Virus record (IMG/VR): IMGVR_UViG_3300020473_000124
Span: 1-23,845 of that record
DNA length: 23,845 nt
Origin: a virus
Direction: 5' to 3' (one strand)
Made by a program: the position numbers and the translations under genes. This document shows positions 22,867 to 23,845 of the stretch, piece by piece; position 1 is the first letter of the stretch; every line of letters begins with the position of its first letter. The notes under the pieces were generated by a model. That model searched no databases, was not told the DNA's origin, and saw only the letters and a program-made list of their open reading frames with translations.

Positions 22867-23340
22867 ATGTTTTCGAGTATTAGACTTATATTCACTGTCC
22901 TTATCATCTCCGGTATTGCTGGAGGAGGTATGTATGTGATGAAACTGAGGGCAGACAACGCCACTTTAAAAGCAAACCAAATACAATTAGAAACTGCTAT
23001 TACTGAACAAAACAAAGTGCTTGAACAACAGAAAAAAGACTTTAATGCAATCTTAGAAAGCAACAAAAAATTAAACGTTTTAATAAACACATTCAAAAAA
23101 GATCTACAGGAGTTAGATAAAAGGTTTACAAAGAAAAATAGAGACATTGGCAAACTAGCAATCGAAAGAACAAAAGCCATTGAAAGAATTATTAACAAAG
23201 GTTCAGCCAATGCGGCAAGATGTGTTGAATTGGCATCAGGTGCCGAACACACAGAGAAAGAACTAAAAGCAACTTTAAAATCGGAGATAAACCCGGAATG
23301 CCCGAGTTTAGCAAACCCAAACTATGTACCATATCAATAA
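22867..23340 (+). CDS. Putative i-spanin, Rz-like (157 aa)
   Basis: Inner-membrane spanins bridge to an outer-membrane lipoprotein and fuse the membranes at the last step of lysis. The product has an N-terminal membrane anchor (residues about 5-26) and then a long coiled-coil helix from about residue 28 to 110 (LETAITEQNKVLEQQKKDF, DLQELDKRFTKKNRDIGKL). The C-terminal segment contains two cysteines and prolines (CVELASGAE, NPECPSLANPNY), as in many Rz-type proteins. It overlaps the lipoprotein gene by 17 bases, the classic overlapping i-spanin/o-spanin arrangement, and directly follows the endolysin. The identification rests on topology and context, because spanins are poorly conserved in sequence. 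Confidence 0.75.
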   Translation: MFSSIRLIFTVLIISGIAGGGMYVMKLRADNATLKANQIQLETAITEQNKVLEQQKKDFNAILESNKKLNVLINTFKKDLQELDKRFTKKNRDIGKLAIERTKAIERIINKGSANAARCVELASGAEHTEKELKATLKSEINPECPSLANPNYVPYQ

Positions 23341-23704
23341 AATATTTGCAATAGCATTAATTGTATTTCTTACTGGTTGTTCTATAGGTGGAGAAAAGAA
23401 AATTAAAATATTCTCAATTGAAAAACCTCGAGAAAAACTTGATTATCCAATGCCAACAGCATTAGAGTTAGAAGAACTTAAATGGATCATTATTACAAGT
23501 AAGAACGCAGACGAAGTGTTTGCAAAACTAGAAGCGGCAGGTATAGATCCTGTGCTGTTTGGAATAACAGACAAGGACTATCAAGTACTTGCTAGAAATT
23601 TTGCTCAGATAAGACAGAAGTTACAAGAGACAAACAACCTTTTGGAAGAATACAAAAAATATTACGAAGGCACTGACACTGATAAGAAAAACGAGCAAGA
23701 ATAA
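23324..23704 (+). CDS. Putative o-spanin lipoprotein (126 aa)
   Basis: The N-terminus is a lipoprotein signal: MYHINKIFAIALIVFLTGCS, with the lipobox LTGC placing the lipidated cysteine at residue 19. The mature part is charged, with a helical C-terminal half (LARNFAQIRQKLQETNNLLE). It is longer than lambda Rz1 (60 residues) but within the range of outer-membrane spanins of larger phages. Its start overlaps the i-spanin gene by 17 bases, and its stop overlaps the next start by one base. The outer-membrane lysis role is inferred from the lipobox and from pairing with the coiled-coil membrane protein. Confidence 0.75.
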   Translation: MYHINKIFAIALIVFLTGCSIGGEKKIKIFSIEKPREKLDYPMPTALELEELKWIIITSKNADEVFAKLEAAGIDPVLFGITDKDYQVLARNFAQIRQKLQETNNLLEEYKKYYEGTDTDKKNEQE

Positions 23705-23845
23705 TGTGGACTTATAGGGCAAAAGTAGTAAGAGTAATAGACGGCGATACAGTTGATGTTGACATTGACTTAGGTTTTGGTATATGGCAAAAAAATGAAC
23801 GTGTAAGAATTATGGGCATTGACACTCCAGAATCTAGAACAAGAG
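23704..23845 (+). CDS. Staphylococcal-nuclease-like (thermonuclease) protein, 5' part only
   Basis: The first 47 codons are present and the gene runs off the right edge. The SNase signature is complete for this part: VVRVIDGDTVDVDIDLGFG, then RVRIMGIDTPES. The Asp residues of DGDT (13 and 15) are candidate calcium ligands. Arg35, Asp40 and Glu43 keep the spacing of the catalytic Arg, Asp and Glu of staphylococcal nuclease. It probably degrades or processes DNA or RNA during late infection. The start overlaps the o-spanin stop by one base (TAATG), so it is coupled to the lysis genes. Whether a secretion signal or extra domain follows cannot be seen. Confidence 0.8.
   Translation, partial: MWTYRAKVVRVIDGDTVDVDIDLGFGIWQKNERVRIMGIDTPESRTR

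Noticed and set aside
1-23845. Avoidance of GANTC (CcrM-type) or GATC sites
   Set aside because: GATTC, GACTC and GATC all occur repeatedly, for example near 2513, 3662 and 2694.
1-23845. tRNA genes or insertion sequences
   Set aside because: I saw no cloverleaf-like sequence in the short gaps and no transposase or terminal inverted repeats.

Overview
The window looks like part of the genome of a marine T4-like myovirus. The DNA is AT-rich and densely packed, and every gene I can support lies on the + strand. Genes mostly abut or overlap by 1 to 26 bases, and no gap between genes reaches 300 bases. The T4-like assignment rests on a gp44-type clamp-loader ATPase, a GroES/gp31-type co-chaperonin, T4-type late promoter octamers (AATAAATA or CTAAATA) and a long run of tail-fibre-like structural genes. 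The host is not shown directly. Base composition and gene content resemble phages of SAR11/Pelagibacter or other marine alphaproteobacteria, but that is inference.

Bases 1-14,720 are mainly structural. The region opens with the 3' end of a fibre-like gene. Three paralogues follow (2033, 575 and 649 residues) that share an N-terminal module and a 31-residue beta repeat. The 2033-residue protein also carries about 13 copies of a larger domain. Next come a small 51-residue gene, an 836-residue protein with four Ig-like (He_PIG type) segments, a short fibre-like protein, and two conserved-looking unknown proteins.

Bases 14,695-18,625 hold small accessory genes. They are a fragment resembling the DNA polymerase III alpha palm, a basic Pro/Ala/Lys-rich protein, a GroES-like co-chaperonin, a compact fold-type-I PLP (aminotransferase-like) protein, a CxxC/CxxxC zinc-binding candidate, a ParB-N-like protein and a UvsE/UVDE UV-damage endonuclease.

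Bases 18,650-21,170 carry a full-length NAD-dependent formate dehydrogenase, a 44-residue membrane protein, the gp44-like clamp loader and an 89-residue unknown. The formate dehydrogenase is the most striking gene: its catalytic residues align position for position with the Pseudomonas enzyme, and it has its own sigma70-like promoter and Shine-Dalgarno site. It is a strong candidate auxiliary metabolic gene that would make NADH from formate during infection.

Bases 21,191-23,845 look late-expressed. A late-promoter-like octamer precedes two unknown proteins and an M15 peptidase endolysin. A second octamer precedes an overlapping inner/outer spanin pair. A staphylococcal-nuclease-like gene then runs off the right edge.

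Two window-wide patterns stand out. By eye I found no GCAGC or GCTGC anywhere, and about 41 Ala-Ala codon pairs all use GCG or GCC first although single Ala codons are mostly GCA or GCT; this suggests selection against a GCWGC site. In addition, several genes without a Shine-Dalgarno site have a promoter whose predicted start falls on or just before the ATG, which suggests leaderless messages.
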